Origin: Ampelomyces quisqualis
Lineage: Eukaryota; Ascomycota; Dothideomycetes; Pleosporales; Phaeosphaeriaceae
NCBI GenBank assembly: GCA_018398575.1
Contig: JAGTXZ010000005.1
Location: 372,001 to 436,000 of the forward strand
DNA: 64,000 nucleotides
Direction of reading: 5' to 3'
Shown: positions 11,276 through 23,442 of the stretch, in pieces
How positions within the stretch are numbered: the stretch's first letter is position 1
Layout: each line of letters opens with the position of its first letter
Translations under genes and position numbers: made by a program
The notes under the pieces: generated by a model
Databases searched by the model: none
Seen by the model: only the letters and a program-made list of their open reading frames with translations
Told to the model about the DNA's origin: nothing

Positions 11276-14275
11276 TTTGGCAGGAACGGCGATGTTGTGT
11301 GAGGGGATGAGGGGAGATTGGGTTGATTAGAGGTGGTTGCGAAAGGAGCCGCTGCAGGTGGAGGAGAAAGGTATTTGTACGGGAGCTGCGACAAATTCTG
11401 CGAAAAGTTGGCCCGAGCGCGCTAGGCCCACACGGTATCTAGCGCCTAAGCCCTCTCCCGGAACTCTTCGATGCCTCGGGGATGCGCCGATGCGGATTAA
11501 TGCACAGAGAGAGGCATGTAGGAATCGACACAGCCCTACAACTAAGCACCGTCTCGCTCTGCTGAAAATCAACCACTGCAACGTGATGGCAGTTGGTACG
11601 CTTTCTGTCACACGCGACATGCACGGCTTCTCGTATCGATCTACGACCGCCGTAGCAGCAAGCACGTAGAAACGGGCATCTTTTGGCGTTACGCCCACGC
11701 AGCACTTGTCGAATTTCTGTCTTGCAGGTTAAATTGGGCCCCTCATGGGCTCACATGTCTCTCTTATCCAGTCCGACCTTGGAAGCCTGCCGCTGTCAAA
11801 TGCACCTTGGAGTCCTGTCCTTGCTGTAAGGGTCCGCCATGAGCCTTTTTCGGTCGGGTAATCTCGGGCGGCAAGCTGGCTCGGGCCAACAATCTAGCGG
11901 CTGAGGGTCCGGAACACGAATTTTGCAGCGCGGCGAAAGGCGATTGTTGGAAGACCCATGGTTCGCGAAGCCTTCTGGCCTGCCAAGTGCTGGAGCTAGG
12001 TCATGATGCTGGCTCGGTCGCCTACTGCGGCTCTGCTTCGGATGAGTCTGGATACTATCTCTAACACTTTACCTGGTCATCTTGAATAGCCGGACGGAGG
12101 GCTTGCACATTAGGTTAGCATGATCGATCCTCCAACCATTGAGAGCAGCGCTTTTGGCGTACTACAATGATGAGCTTAGTTTTCTTCACCCTGATTCTTG
12201 GATTGCTGTCCAATCAAGCATGGTATTCTCCAGCCCATATGTTGGACTGTGCCAAGGTTGAGCACGGTATCTTCCAGCCCATGGTTTCTATCAAATATCT
12301 GGAACGAATGTGTCCCATTCATGAACTCTCAGAACTATGTGCTTGTTGTTCAACACTCTCTTTTGTCGTAATCTGGCTGCTGCAGCCAAAAGATTAAATC
12401 AAGGACGCGCATCTAGCAACAAGACAGTGAAACGCTCCATTCCCAGAGCTGCTCCAACGCTCTAGATCACAAAGGAGCCTGTATAGTCCCAGCTACTCTA
12501 CCGTCCAACAAGCTTCATACACAAGAGTCATTAAGTCTATTTAGGCTATTGTATAACGCCTTACTACAATCAGTGCACATAATCAGGGTCGAGAGGATCT
12601 CCTGAGACCAAGCGCTCCCTATTGTTACTATTTTCGAGAACAGGCCTTGGCCTGTCGCAATATAGGTTTATAAAGCAAAGTAAAAAATGCCCTAGCATTC
12701 TCTACGCATCACTATCAGTAGGCTATGCAAAGCTGGTTATCTTAACTACTACTCGCCAACATGCACCTATCCAACCCATTCCTACCCAACCAACTCGATA
12801 AAACGAACCTGGAAAAGCAGAACTTTCGATATGATCCTATCATAGCTCTACTAGGCCTAGTCACATCTCGACTTTACTTGAAATACTTTCCAAAATCACA
12901 GACCAGATGCAAAATACGCCAGTAGTCCTCTTAGCCTCGCTTTCAATAGAGATTCTTGAATACCTACAAAGCCAAGTATTTCAACAGCAAGAAATTAGCG
13001 TTATATTTTTGACTCCAGTTCAGAACGCTCGTTGCGCTAGCAAGAACCCTCACTCTACTAGTCTCTAGGCCTAACTTTTGTGAGCGCCTCTATGAAACCA
13101 ATTATCTCAACTGCTAGCAATTAGCATAAAGACTTTCACTTTAAAATCAGACTGCTCGTCGAGTTTCCCGCAATCTCTCTCATTTTGTTAGCTACGTCTC
13201 GCATTTCCTATAACCTAGGGACATTTGACGTCTGCTGTGCTGCAACTATCAAGCTTAACAATTAACCATGATAGCGCAGGGTCTATATTCTGAAACTTGG
13301 GCCGTTTTGAGGAGGGAAAGCCTTGCCTAGACAGGTGTTAAGAGGGACCTGTTATACAGTCTATTGTGCATTCGAGTCAGTTCTAGCCTGTTAAGACCTG
13401 AAAGAAGCTCTTTGAGCCATCGTGGTCTGGTGACCGCCGTTGTGTCAAACTAAAGAGTTCAAAAGTGATTACACACCAAGAACTAGCAGTAGTTCTTCCA
13501 ACCGTATCAGCATTACTCACGTAGCACTGAGGTCTTTGGGTACAGATCCAGCTCACCTTCTATAGAACGGCCGTGGTATGAAGGATAAAAACAGTAGATA
13601 TACTGCACGCCGCATTGCTTGTCGGTTCCAGCTGCCGTACCATCAAGATCCATCATGCCGAATTTCTATTGCCGGACCAGCATCAGAGCTTTCCAGCTCA
13701 AGCTGCTCTAGCTCCAGCTTAGGTATCGACAATAAGTACAATGACGCGAAGACCTCCCGGCTCATACATCAACAATTGCACATGTGTGCGGCATCTGAAG
13801 CGAGATAGGAAGCGATGAGGCCGTTTGATGATACCTCGAGGACCTTCAGGCTGGAGTGTTATCGCGCGAGTACAGTGGCGTCTGGAGGTAGGCATGAATA
13901 CATGAAGCAAGACGATAGTCAGGGTGGGATCCATCGATTTCTCAACATCTCACAAACTAAACATTACTTTATCCAGATGTGCGTCTTCAGTCGCTCGGGT
14001 GATAGCGCTACATCCATCTTTACCATGCCATGGTATGCGCGTCTTCAACCACATAATAGCGGTGGCATAGCATCTCTCAGCCTTTTCATGCACGTCTTCA
14101 ACCGTCCAAGCGGTAGCGTACCATTTCTTCCATTCCAAGCGCGGTGTAATATACAAACAGAAGTGTGATAGATGCATGTCTTCGACCGACTATACGGTAG
14201 CATCGCATCTGCAAATGTACATCTTCAAAGAGATTCAGCTAGGTCAATAATGTGCTATCTCTGACAGCATCCCGC
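11276..14275. other. 3-kb gene-free region between AAC and ERG24
   Basis: I find no gene I can support in these 3 kb. The first few hundred bases are the AAC promoter. From about 12,500 to 13,450 the sequence is TA-enriched with scattered stops in all frames, which would fit an old decayed repeat, but I cannot assign a family. A degenerate short repeat lies at its right end (see separate entry). The 76-aa frames at 12,167 and 13,578 look like chance. Confidence 0.4.
13975..14232. repeat. Degenerate repeat built on a GCRYGTCTTCAACC...GGTAGC unit
   Basis: Four related units begin near 13,979 (TGTGCGTCTTCAGTCG), 14,035 (TGCGCGTCTTCAACCA), 14,089 (TGCACGTCTTCAACCG) and 14,173 (TGCATGTCTTCGACCG). 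Each is followed 8-14 bp later by a GGTAGC/GGTGGC/GATAGC box and then CATC or CAT. A fifth, weaker unit starts near 14,218 (TGTACATCTTCAAAG). Spacing is irregular (about 54-84 bp). It lies just beyond the ERG24 stop codon and may be in its 3' UTR. Confidence 0.6.
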
Positions 14276-15890
14276 TCAGTAGATGTATGGAATGATTCTG
14301 TAAGGCACGTGCTCGACGTATCGGTCCCAATCCTTGCCGTACTTTCGTCTGCACTTCTCCTCGTCGCGGCGCTCGCGGTGCAGCAGGAGGACTGCAAAGT
14401 ATACCATGAAGAAGTAGGTGAAGATCATGCCCCAACCTTTGGCTTCGCCAGGGACGACGTAGTTGCCATAGCTCTGTTTCAGGAAGTGAGCATCGGCCTG
14501 GGCCGCGGTGACTGGGTGCTTGGCGGCATTGCGGATAACGTAGCCGGAGAGTGCGGTGGGCAGGACGTATGACCAGCTCATGAACCAATCGCCAAGGTAA
14601 TTAATGTGACGTGCCATGCCCCACCATCCAGAGATGAGAAGGCGGGAGCCGGCTTCGGTCTCGATGTACTTGAGGTGCGAAACGCGAGGGTCTTCGGGGT
14701 CGGTGCGGAAGCGGTTCTTCTCGTTGTTGACGGAACGGAAGATGTAATAGCCAAAGCCCTGGACTGCGAGAACAGCGAGGACACCCTGGACACCCAAGTC
14801 GACGGGGTAGACGGACAAGTAACGTGTCTGAATGGAGTATGTAAATGGCACCCAGACAATGTCGCCAAAAGACAACATCATACCAAACCCATCTTGGATA
14901 ATATCCATGGTGGTCAAGATGGCGGGCTCCATGAACAGCGAATCGAGCGTGTACACTGATTGCGCAATAGTGACCAAGATAATCGAGTCAGTAACGCGAC
15001 CAAAGTTGCGGTATTGCTTCATGATGAAAGCGAGATCCATGATGACCCAACCCAGCATACCAGGGCGAAGCTCGCACCACGCCTTGATGTCGACCTCACC
15101 AAAGATTGGGAGGGTGACACGGGGGTTGAGCTCGCGGCCAATGAACCAGTCGTAGAGCAGATTGCCAGTGCGGCCACCAGCGGCAAGCTCACGGCCATCA
15201 GGGTCGTTAGGGTGCTTGACGCTGAAAGAGCGGACGTAGCTGAAGGTGGCAAGGAAGTAAGAGATCAAGATGCTCGTGGTCATGATGCCGACAAAGTTGT
15301 CTGTGATGAAGGTCCAGACAATCCAGTCAGCGCCATGGGTGATGGTTCCAGCAGCAAGAAGAGAAAGGATAAAGAGCGCTGAGGACCAGGCTGGGAGACG
15401 TTAGCAAAGCTACCAGGTCGAAACACGTCATGATCACCTACCATTGAAGCGGTACTTGAGTCTCTGACCAGACTGTAGCGGAACACCGTTAACTTCCTCA
15501 CTTGGCAAGACAGTGTACAGCGTCAAGCTGAGAAGGAAGTAGCCAATAGTGCCGACAAAGGCCTGCCAGTTGAGCAGGCTGCCAAAGCCGGTCCACCCAA
15601 CCTCTGCCTTGAGCTGCTCCATGGTCAGGCTTGACGGGTGGAGCAACGATGGCGCAGGACATCCCGAGATGTCGTTGCAGAAGAAAGTCAGAACATATAC
15701 GAGGACTGGGAGCCCAAATGATATGATGAACGCGCCGGGACTGGCGAACTGTTAACGGGCCGATGTTGCAGCTTGGACGAACGCGAACTTACGGTCCCAG
15801 AAACTCGTAGCCGTGTGCTTCCTCTTCCTGGGGCTTCACAGCTTTCGCGGTCGCGTGACCACTGGTCTTGGCTTTCCCGTTCGATGGCAT
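14276..15890 (-). CDS. ERG24: C-14 sterol reductase (ergosterol biosynthesis)
   Basis: Exons 15793-15890, 15442-15740 and 14276-15390 (minus) encode 503 aa. Phase forces the second-exon acceptor to TTCGCCAG at 15741 rather than the nearer AACAG, giving EFLGPPGAF, as in the family. The second intron splits an Ala codon in LKYRFNAWSSALF. The protein is multi-pass hydrophobic and carries the ERG4/ERG24 signatures: YDWFIGRELNPR, CELRPGMLGWVIMDLAF and, near the end, GWWGMARHINYLGDWFMSWS. The ELRPG form distinguishes ERG24 from ERG4 (C-24(28) reductase). Role: NADPH reduction of the C14-C15 double bond after C-14 demethylation, in the ER membrane. It shares a 436-bp divergent promoter with the sorting-receptor gene. 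Confidence 0.95.
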
Positions 15891-16326
15891 GTCTTCGGAA
15901 CCGGGCTTTTCCTTTCCCAGCTCTTTGATAGTCGCGTCGCGTCCAAGCGATTGCGTGAATGAAAAGGGGTCGTGGCTGAGTCTCTTGTCTCACAAGGCTT
16001 CCCACAACAGAGCAAGTGTGTCGCAGTCGAAGCGCTCAGGCTCAGCGGTACAGAGACAAACGGCGCGTTTATATGTTTCTCTGGGGAGGAATGGGACGAT
16101 GGAGTGGAGCGCCGGACTGCAGAGATCCGGTATGACGCGCACATGCCATGCGAGGGCTGCTAACCCAGACGGGCCTGGCGGCCAGGTTTCTGCAGCAGAG
16201 GCCGCGGCTCCGGGCACACGTGTTGCGAAGCCACGCCAGGGCGACACGGCCATGACCAAACAATCAGCACCAGCAGGCCTGACTGCCGATCGATTCTCGC
16301 GCCCGTTGCTGCACCTGCGTGCAAAC
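15891..16326. promoter_or_regulatory. Shared divergent promoter of ERG24 and MRH receptor gene
   Basis: The 436 bp between the two start codons must contain both promoters. A palindromic CACGTG E-box sits at 16,217-16,222, about 105 bp before the receptor ATG. E-box-type sites can be bound by SREBP-like bHLH regulators of sterol genes in fungi, but a single six-base site is weak evidence. The frame that appears to run through this region from 15,868 lacks coding character before 16,327. Confidence 0.45.
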
Positions 16327-17457
16327 ATGGTGTCTTTGTTGCTGTCGCTTCTGCTGCTGGCGAGCTCGCCGTGTGTGCGCGCAGCATCGGACAACTCGCT
16401 CAAGCCGTGCACCATTGTCTCGCCCACGACGGAGCGCTTCTTCGACTTGAATCCCATACGGCGCGTGCCGCTGGAGGAGGGCCAGAAGAAGTCCAAGGGC
16501 GACTCGGACGGCAGCTGGCATGCACGTGGATACGACTACGGCGCCAACTTTACCCTCAACTTCTGCGGGCCGGTGGTGGAGGAGCTGCATGATGTCCAGG
16601 ATCTGAACAAGGACCTGTGGGGGAACGTGAGCGCATTCTATGAGGTTGGAAATAAGGTCTTTGCTATTGGGTGAGTATGTGTTCCGATATATCCGGAACG
16701 GGTGGCTGACGTTCAAAATCCACAGCCTCGAAAACACAGAACCCATCTTCCGCGGCCGCAAGCTTATTCTCAACTACACCGGCGGCTCGCTCTGCCCCTC
16801 CGCCTCCAACTCCAAGCGCCAGCCCGTCACACTGCCCAACTCACCCCGCGACATCATAGGCGACGACGATGACAACGAAGATGACCATCGCCCACACAAG
16901 AAGCCCTCTGGCGACAAAGAAAAGAATGCGCGCCGCAAAAAGACCGTCATCTCTCTTCTCTGCGATTCGGACCCCCTCGCAAAGACCAGCATATCATTCG
17001 TCGCCGCCGTAGACGAATGCACATACTTCTTCGAGGGCCGGTCACCCTCTGCATGTGGAGGCGTGCACCAGGCCAAACAAGCGCTGGGACCAGGCGGTGT
17101 ATTCAGCGTTATCATCATCATTGCGATTTTAGTCTACTTCGTCGGGGGCTGCGTCTACCAGCGAACTGTCATGCATCAGCGAGGGTGGAGACAGTTGCCC
17201 AACTACGCCATGTGGGCGGGCATCTATCGCTTCGTTGCTGTACGAACTACTCGCCGCTAAACTTGATCTTGCTGGAACAAAATGCTAACTCCTCACAGGA
17301 TATGTTCATCATCCTTACCTCATCCTGTGCGCGCTTCATGCCTTCCCGCAGGGGTTACAGCCGCGTCTCGCTCGGCCAGGAAAATGGACGGAGAGGAAGG
17401 AGAAACGAAGACGAGAATCGGCTCATAGACAATTTGGACGAGGAGTGGGACGATTAG
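16327..17457 (+). CDS. MRL1: MRH-domain type I membrane receptor (Mrl1/CI-MPR-like)
   Basis: Exons 16327-16670, 16726-17239 and 17299-17457 encode 338 aa. Layout: signal peptide (MVSLLLSLLLLASSPCVRA); a lumenal mannose-6-phosphate-receptor-homology domain with spaced Cys residues (KPCTIVSP, FTLNFCGPV, GGSLCPS, VISLLCDSDP, DECTYFF, SACGG) and N-glycosylation sites (NFT, NVS, NYT); one transmembrane segment (GVFSVIIIIAILVYFVGGC); and a cytosolic tail with an acidic end (NLDEEWDD), a likely sorting signal. The first intron splits a Gly codon in FAIGLENTEP. The family moves glycoproteins between Golgi, endosome and vacuole; Atg27 is the nearest alternative name. An upstream in-frame ATG at 15,868 was rejected because the signal peptide would be buried. 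Confidence 0.85.
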
Positions 17458-18159
17458 CCGCGGAAAGCGTCCAAGTGTATTATCACCGCGTCACGGCATT
17501 CGCATTAGATAGGCTTTCTTGGATATGCCATATGTAGACTCGCTACGAATATCAACCGAGTGCGAAGCTGGTTTACCTTCCACATATAGCGTAACGCTGT
17601 CTAAGAAGATACAATGCACTGCGGCGCATACACGATCACTTCAGCAAATTACAAGACTTCGGATACAAGCTTGACTAGGCAACCTCAGCAAAGTAACAAG
17701 AATCCTTCTTATTCAATAAAGCGCTATCCAGGCAAGGACGGTACGCAAGCAGTGATGTTGCATGTTTACCACTATCAAGTACTTCTTACGAACAGTAGTA
17801 GTAGTAGTTACGTGCATGTCCGCATTTTCTTCGCGGATTTTCGTTCCGAGATAAGCGCCGGAGCGCAGAGATGAGACTGTACAATTCGCGGAAATGCCAC
17901 TACCTACAAGCCGGAATTACAAGAGGCGTACATCTGCCGAGTTGACAATGACGCCCATATGCCGAAATGAAATCGCCAGATGGAATCGCCGTCGCAAGAA
18001 AAATGCTTCGCCGTCGCGAGTCGAGATTGGGAAAGAAAAAGAAAAAGAAAACAAACATGGTGCGCCAAGAAGGGACGACGCCAGGCAAGTGACCACTTTT
18101 GGTCGGGGTATCGAGAACTGTCAAGTCAAAGGAAAAGGTTACAAGTGACAATCATCGCC
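17458..18159. other. Convergent intergenic region
   Basis: About 700 bases between convergent genes. Only short, unconvincing frames; a purine-rich tract (18,030-18,050). No gene or repeat supported. Confidence 0.45.
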
Positions 18160-21100
18160 TCACAACTCGTCCTCGTCGGCAAAGATGTCGTTGTTAGTAG
18201 GAGTAAGTTGTTCTGAGTTTTCCTTCTCGCTGTCGCCGCTCATGGAGACATCAGTCGAGCGATGCTTGGAAGGCATCGAGCTTGCATCGTCCATGGAGAT
18301 ACTAGCCGGGAAACGCTTGGCAGGCGTCGGCTCGGTGATCACCGTGTGGTTGACATCTCTTATGATGGAGTCTTCGTCGGCATGGCCAGTCGATTCGTGA
18401 GCGGACATGAATGCACTCTCATCGTTGTCTTCCTCCATGACATCCTGTTCATCAGCTGGAGCATCGCCTTGTTCGGCCGAGTTGACGTGCTCGATTTCTC
18501 CGCGAGCGATGGGTTCGAATTGCGCGTCGACGGTTCTCAGAATCTGCATGACTTCTGAACGCATGGCGCGCTCTGCTCTGGGCAAAACATTCGTGGCCTC
18601 GCCGTTTGGTAGTTGCCCACCGCCCAGCACTTGATTGTAATCGGCCTTCATCTTGATGAAGATTTCATCTGCCCGCTCCTCCATCACGTCTTCTAGCTCT
18701 TTGCACATGGCATCGAGATGGTTTTTCACAGTCACCGTTGCGTCGTGGAACATGCGGTGTCGGTATTGAGTCACGAAGTTCGTCATGTGCTCCTTCATGC
18801 GCTTAAAGCTTCCCGTGCCATGCTCGTTAGTACAAATGTCGTACACGGTGTGCATGATGTTGGCAATGGTCGGCGTGAAGTCGCGATTAGCTTCACGCTG
18901 AAGCTCTGTCATGCGCGCAACGAGTACCTGATTCAGATCTGCAAAGAGCTGCTCGTAGGTGTAGATTTGGGTCTTCAGTGCGGCCAGATTGGCGAGCCCG
19001 ACACCGTTACTTCGAGCGCGCTCTTCAACTGCTTGATGAAAGCTGTGTAGCAATCTACCAGAGTCTTTGATGAAAGCATCGAATGCTTTTGGCAACCTAC
19101 TTTGAAACGCACGTTCCCAGCCAGTGGCGAGCTTTTTGATGATTGGACTGACCAGGTCTGCGTTGAAGTCGCGATGGCCGGCGGAGCTAGAGTGGTATGT
19201 GCCGTCACGTCGAACGACAGCTTTGTATGTAGCCCAGACTGCAGATTTGTTAGCGCACGGTTCATAGCTATTACATGTCAATCGCCTACAGAGTCCTCCG
19301 TCCATCTTGTGCGCTCCCCATTTCTGCGCAGTGCCAGGCGCTGCTGCGATGGCTTCATTGATCAACTCAGGATATTTGTCGAAGATCTGATCATTCATCT
19401 CCTTCTTCATCACGTTGAGACAAGCTCGGACAGCCTCTTCCAGGCCACGCTCAAGCCCGCTTAGTCTGTTTTCCAGATATTTGACTTGCTTGCGCTTATC
19501 ATCATCCGTCATCTTGAGACCAGTGCCGTCATCCGATGCCCAGAGAGAGAACGTCGTGAGCTGCTGGCACAGGCTGAGAAGAAAACTCCGTGCCGTCGCA
19601 ATACGACCAGCCTCGGTGAGCTTCTTACAATGCGCTTGTAGTTGCGGCATGTCTGTCTCCTCCAGGTTTTTGAATCCTGGTACCCTAGCATCTTTCTGAA
19701 GGCGGCCACACATCTGCTGATATGCACGACTGCTCACACAGAAAACTGGAAGAGACTTGGCGACCTGCTCATAGTCCCTCATGTCTTCGTCAGGGTTGAA
19801 GTTGTCTTCGTCCTCTTCCGCAGCATTCTCTTGATCGAGCTCTTTGAGACCAGAAGCAAAATCTTGTTGGATGGCTCGCTTCGAGTAGTCGTTGCGACCA
19901 GCAATGCAGGTGTGACTGATATCCGCTTCGATGCCCGAAATCTCTGCCTCCAGATCATGAATCCTGCGCTTGAGCTCCTTCATTTGTGTCGAGAGCTCCT
20001 GACTTGCACGCCGCGCAGACTTCCTAGCTTCTCGCAGGTCCTTGATTTTGGTCCTAGCCTCGTTCTCGGTGAGAGGAACCTGAGGTGCTTGGATATCCTC
20101 GTCATCCGAGGCGTCGTCGCTTTCCGACTGCGTGTTCTCATCGTCCGAGACAATGAAGTCATCTCTAGAATCATCACGATCTTTCTGCTGCCTTTTGCTG
20201 GCGTCATTTTGCCTTCCATGGAACTTCTTGCGTTTTTTCTGCTTGGGTTTTGGCGGGTAGACTGTTTCGCCGTTTTCTAGACGGTCCCGGAGTCCTTCCC
20301 AAGTTTCAATGTCCTTGGCTGTCTCCTTCAGCGCGATATTGTAAACGGCCTGGCTTTCTCCAAGCTCCTTTATCTTATCTTGCACAGACTCGATTTCGCT
20401 CTTGCAATTACGCTGCTGTTCGTATAGTTCTTCTACCTCGTCTTCAAGCTCCAGCGTATCAATAGCCTCCGTGATTGATATATCATCGGTTTTCGAGCAG
20501 ATGAAGGTGACACTGGAAAAACCACCATCGTACTTCAATTGTCGTTTGAATGTTTCACCAAGAAGTGTCTTTGCTGCTTTATCGTCCACTGCGCGATTGA
20601 TGGGGGCTACAATCCACAGTCCTGTACACTGCTTCATGTAGCCTTGAGCAACCGCTGCGCGAGCTGCGTTAGAGTCGTGCACACCTGGCAGATCTACAAT
20701 GACAGCACCAGTTGACAAAGCTGGTGCCTTGACATAGATTTTGACCACCTTGATCAGGGGCCAGTACTCCATCTCGAATGTTTTCTTCTGCTTTTCTTGT
20801 CCCTTGTCCTTGCCCTTCTTTGTGACTTTTTCTTTGCTGTCGACGTATTTTTGCAGTTGCTGGTAGAACAAGTCCGGGTATGCTGTACTGATCTTCTTGG
20901 TGGTACCGAGGATCGCCGTAACCGACCTCTCGGCCATTAGACTTTCAATGGTACAGTCGCTGAGGCTATCACGAGTCCTCTTTGGGTAGACACTGTGGAA
21001 CTTTGCCCAGGCTATTCCAGCATCACTGTTCTCGTCAGACGCATCTCGCGAGATAGTGCCAGTCTCCGTTAGGAATTCTTTCATGAGTGTCGTGACTTCC

Positions 21101-22447
21101 TTTTTCCAATCTTCGCGGGTGATGAATTCGATCTCAGCGCGATACTTTCTTGCAGAATCTGTGCAGTCATTCCAGCTCATCTCCGTCACGACAGCCGTGC
21201 ACGCTCGCTATTGGCCGTTAGCCAGTGCTGTCATAAGCAGTCCCTTACATGTACTTACCATGCAATTTGTTGGCACTAAGCGTTCCTCATCAAGCATAGC
21301 ATTGATTACACTACTCTTGCCAGCTCCTGTATTGCCCACCACGCCGACGATTGTTCGCTTCCGATCAGCTTGAGAAATAAGCTTTTCGATCGCCTCGATC
21401 CAGGCCCGAGCATCGTGGTGCTCTGCATACCGCTGGAAGCTCAGTCTCAGGCTCTGTAAAACTTGCAATGCCTGCGCCACTCCTGCTTCGAGCATTTGCA
21501 CATCTTTCTGGGAGATAATCTCTCGTATCGAACGATCAGTAGGTTTCATATCCTCTTGGCTTGTTTGTTCGGCAGACGGCTCCCGTTTGAAAAACCTCTC
21601 GGGATCAAATGGAACCTGGGTCTCCTCATCCATGTGGGGGTGAACAACAGGACCCGCAATGTTCTCGTCCATGTAAGGATGAGCAATATGACTTGGTATG
21701 TTCTCATTCTTAATGGTGGTAACATTCGATCGTGGCACTGATAGCCTCGTCGTTGGACCTCCCTTTTGGTAGTCATTGGGAGCTGATTGCCCAGCGTCTT
21801 CCACATTGTGATTCATCGCCAGACTTGCATGATTCGGTATGGCTTCTGTGCCAAATGTAGCAACTGAACATCCATCCTGTTGCGCGAGAGGAAGCACAGC
21901 GCTTGGGGGCGGTGGCAAAGGCGCATCGTAGTCTTCAGGCTCATCTTTGGCCCACCTGGCAAGAAAAGAGCTTGATGGAGAAGACCTTCTCGGCCGGACT
22001 GGTGAAGGTGATTGTGCTGCCGGCTGCTGTTGAGGGTGGTTATCCTGAGGCAAACAAGCTAGAAACAACACGACATTCGCAGGGGGTGCTAGGAACGTCT
22101 TGATGGTGTCACTCTTGTCTACAAGTGTATCCTTGAACTTGAGCTGAATTTGGACGTCCGTGTGCCGGCTCTGATATGTCTCGTAAATTTTCTGAATGGG
22201 TATTTTCTGGGCAAAAGTCAATTTCTCTCGCCCAGCAGCTGCAGCATCACTTTGACTAAGAGCTCAGTCTTTCAAGAGGTGCTCGAATGCTTACCAGGTG
22301 ACCGATCATCCAAACAAAATCCAGTTCGCCGAACGCGTCTTGTGGTGTCTTTTCGTGACTCAGCACCCCGATCCAGCAACGTCGGGGCTTCAACTCTTGT
22401 CGAGGAATTACGGTCCTCGCCCTTGCCTCGAAATCGTCCCAGTCCAT
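18160..22447 (-). CDS. Large dynamin-like GTPase, nuclear GTPase SLIP-GC type
   Basis: Proposed exons (minus): 22295-22447, 21259-22224, 19290-21207, 18160-19238; 1371 aa. The G domain is spread over exons 2 and 3: G1 is GNTGAGKSS (about residue 345), G3 is IVDLPGVHDSNAARA, and a G4-like ICSKTDDI follows. After it come an acidic/basic charged insert, long coiled-coil helices (REARKSARRASQELSTQMKE) and a Ser/Asp-rich tail. The junction NCM to RACTAVVTEM (intron 21208-21258) is firm. A 51-nt intron at 19239-19289 (GTAGGC, branch GCTAAC, CTGCAG) keeps the frame open and would be missed by a simple ORF call; removing it restores GGLFWATYKAVVRRDG. The first junction is weak: phase requires an acceptor GCGAGAG at 22225, skipping a nearer TTAG. 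Function in fungi unknown. Confidence 0.8.
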
Positions 22448-23442
22448 ACTTGCTCGCAAGTATGTGCGCCACTACGACGCGACACTTGCTAGCGATAAGA
22501 AAAATACCGTGAGTCGATGTGGGACACTGGAAGAGTTGAGTGCGTCGATTCCACGCAAATGGAAGTTGCTGTGACGCTAAACGCGTGAAGGACCCCGCCA
22601 AATGAACGCGTATCCCTGCTCAGCACGTGACGCCGAGGCGCCACGAGGACATGATTGCGATTCACGCGTTCGCTTGTTGCATTCACCGTCCCCGTGGCAC
22701 AACCTTGCTTTTGGCGGGGGTTTGTACAGCGGCGACTACATCGCTCAGCCACGACAACAGACTCGATAATCTTCATCCCTCGTCCCCCTCACAGTCGCCA
22801 CTCTAGATCCAGATGCCTGAGTTTCAAGCGCAGTAGGTAACTGTCCGGAAGTCTACAGTAGCAAGCAGAAACACATAACCTCAACGGTTCGCGCATTAGA
22901 TCATGTTCCACCCTGTCCCTGTGCTTTTCCATTTGTGCGATATTGGTACCGCATTCTAGCGCATACGAGCGAACATGACAGGAAAACATACGCAACGACA
23001 AGTCCAATCAACTCAACTGATGTCAGATCAAAGCCAGTCGGAGTGGGTTCCCATATGCCAGTCGTTTCGCTCGTATGATTCAGGAAGCGGGAGGCCTCGA
23101 GTACTCTAAGCTAGCAGCCTACCGTGTCCTGTAAGCATGCCGGAGAGCGGGTACCTACATGTCAGTGATAGTGCCAGTCTCCAGAGACGCATGTCACGAC
23201 TACATACGGCTCGCAATCTAGCATGCTCTTGTCGTCAATGGTCTCGTTTCAATGTCTTCAACGTGCACCTTTTAGTCGTGATTCCAAGCAAAATGTATCG
23301 TCGACCTCTTCACATTTCACAGCACAATGCGGTCAAGCTCCTTTGTCTAAAACATGAATCCACGCTGGACGTTATTACTAACTACGGGATTGTTTGGCAT
23401 TAGCCAGCGCTTTGTCCTCTTGTCTTGAGCTTCCCGTCTACA
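22448..23442. other. Divergent intergenic region
   Basis: About 1 kb between divergent genes, holding both promoters. Short frames on both strands show no coding character. No repeat or RNA gene seen. Confidence 0.45.

Noticed and set aside
14606..15382. Plus-strand frames of 107-140 aa across ERG24
   Set aside because: Antisense to a well-supported sterol reductase exon, with no domain of their own.
19642..20280. 212-aa plus-strand frame
   Set aside because: Antisense to the acidic/basic coiled-coil part of the large GTPase.
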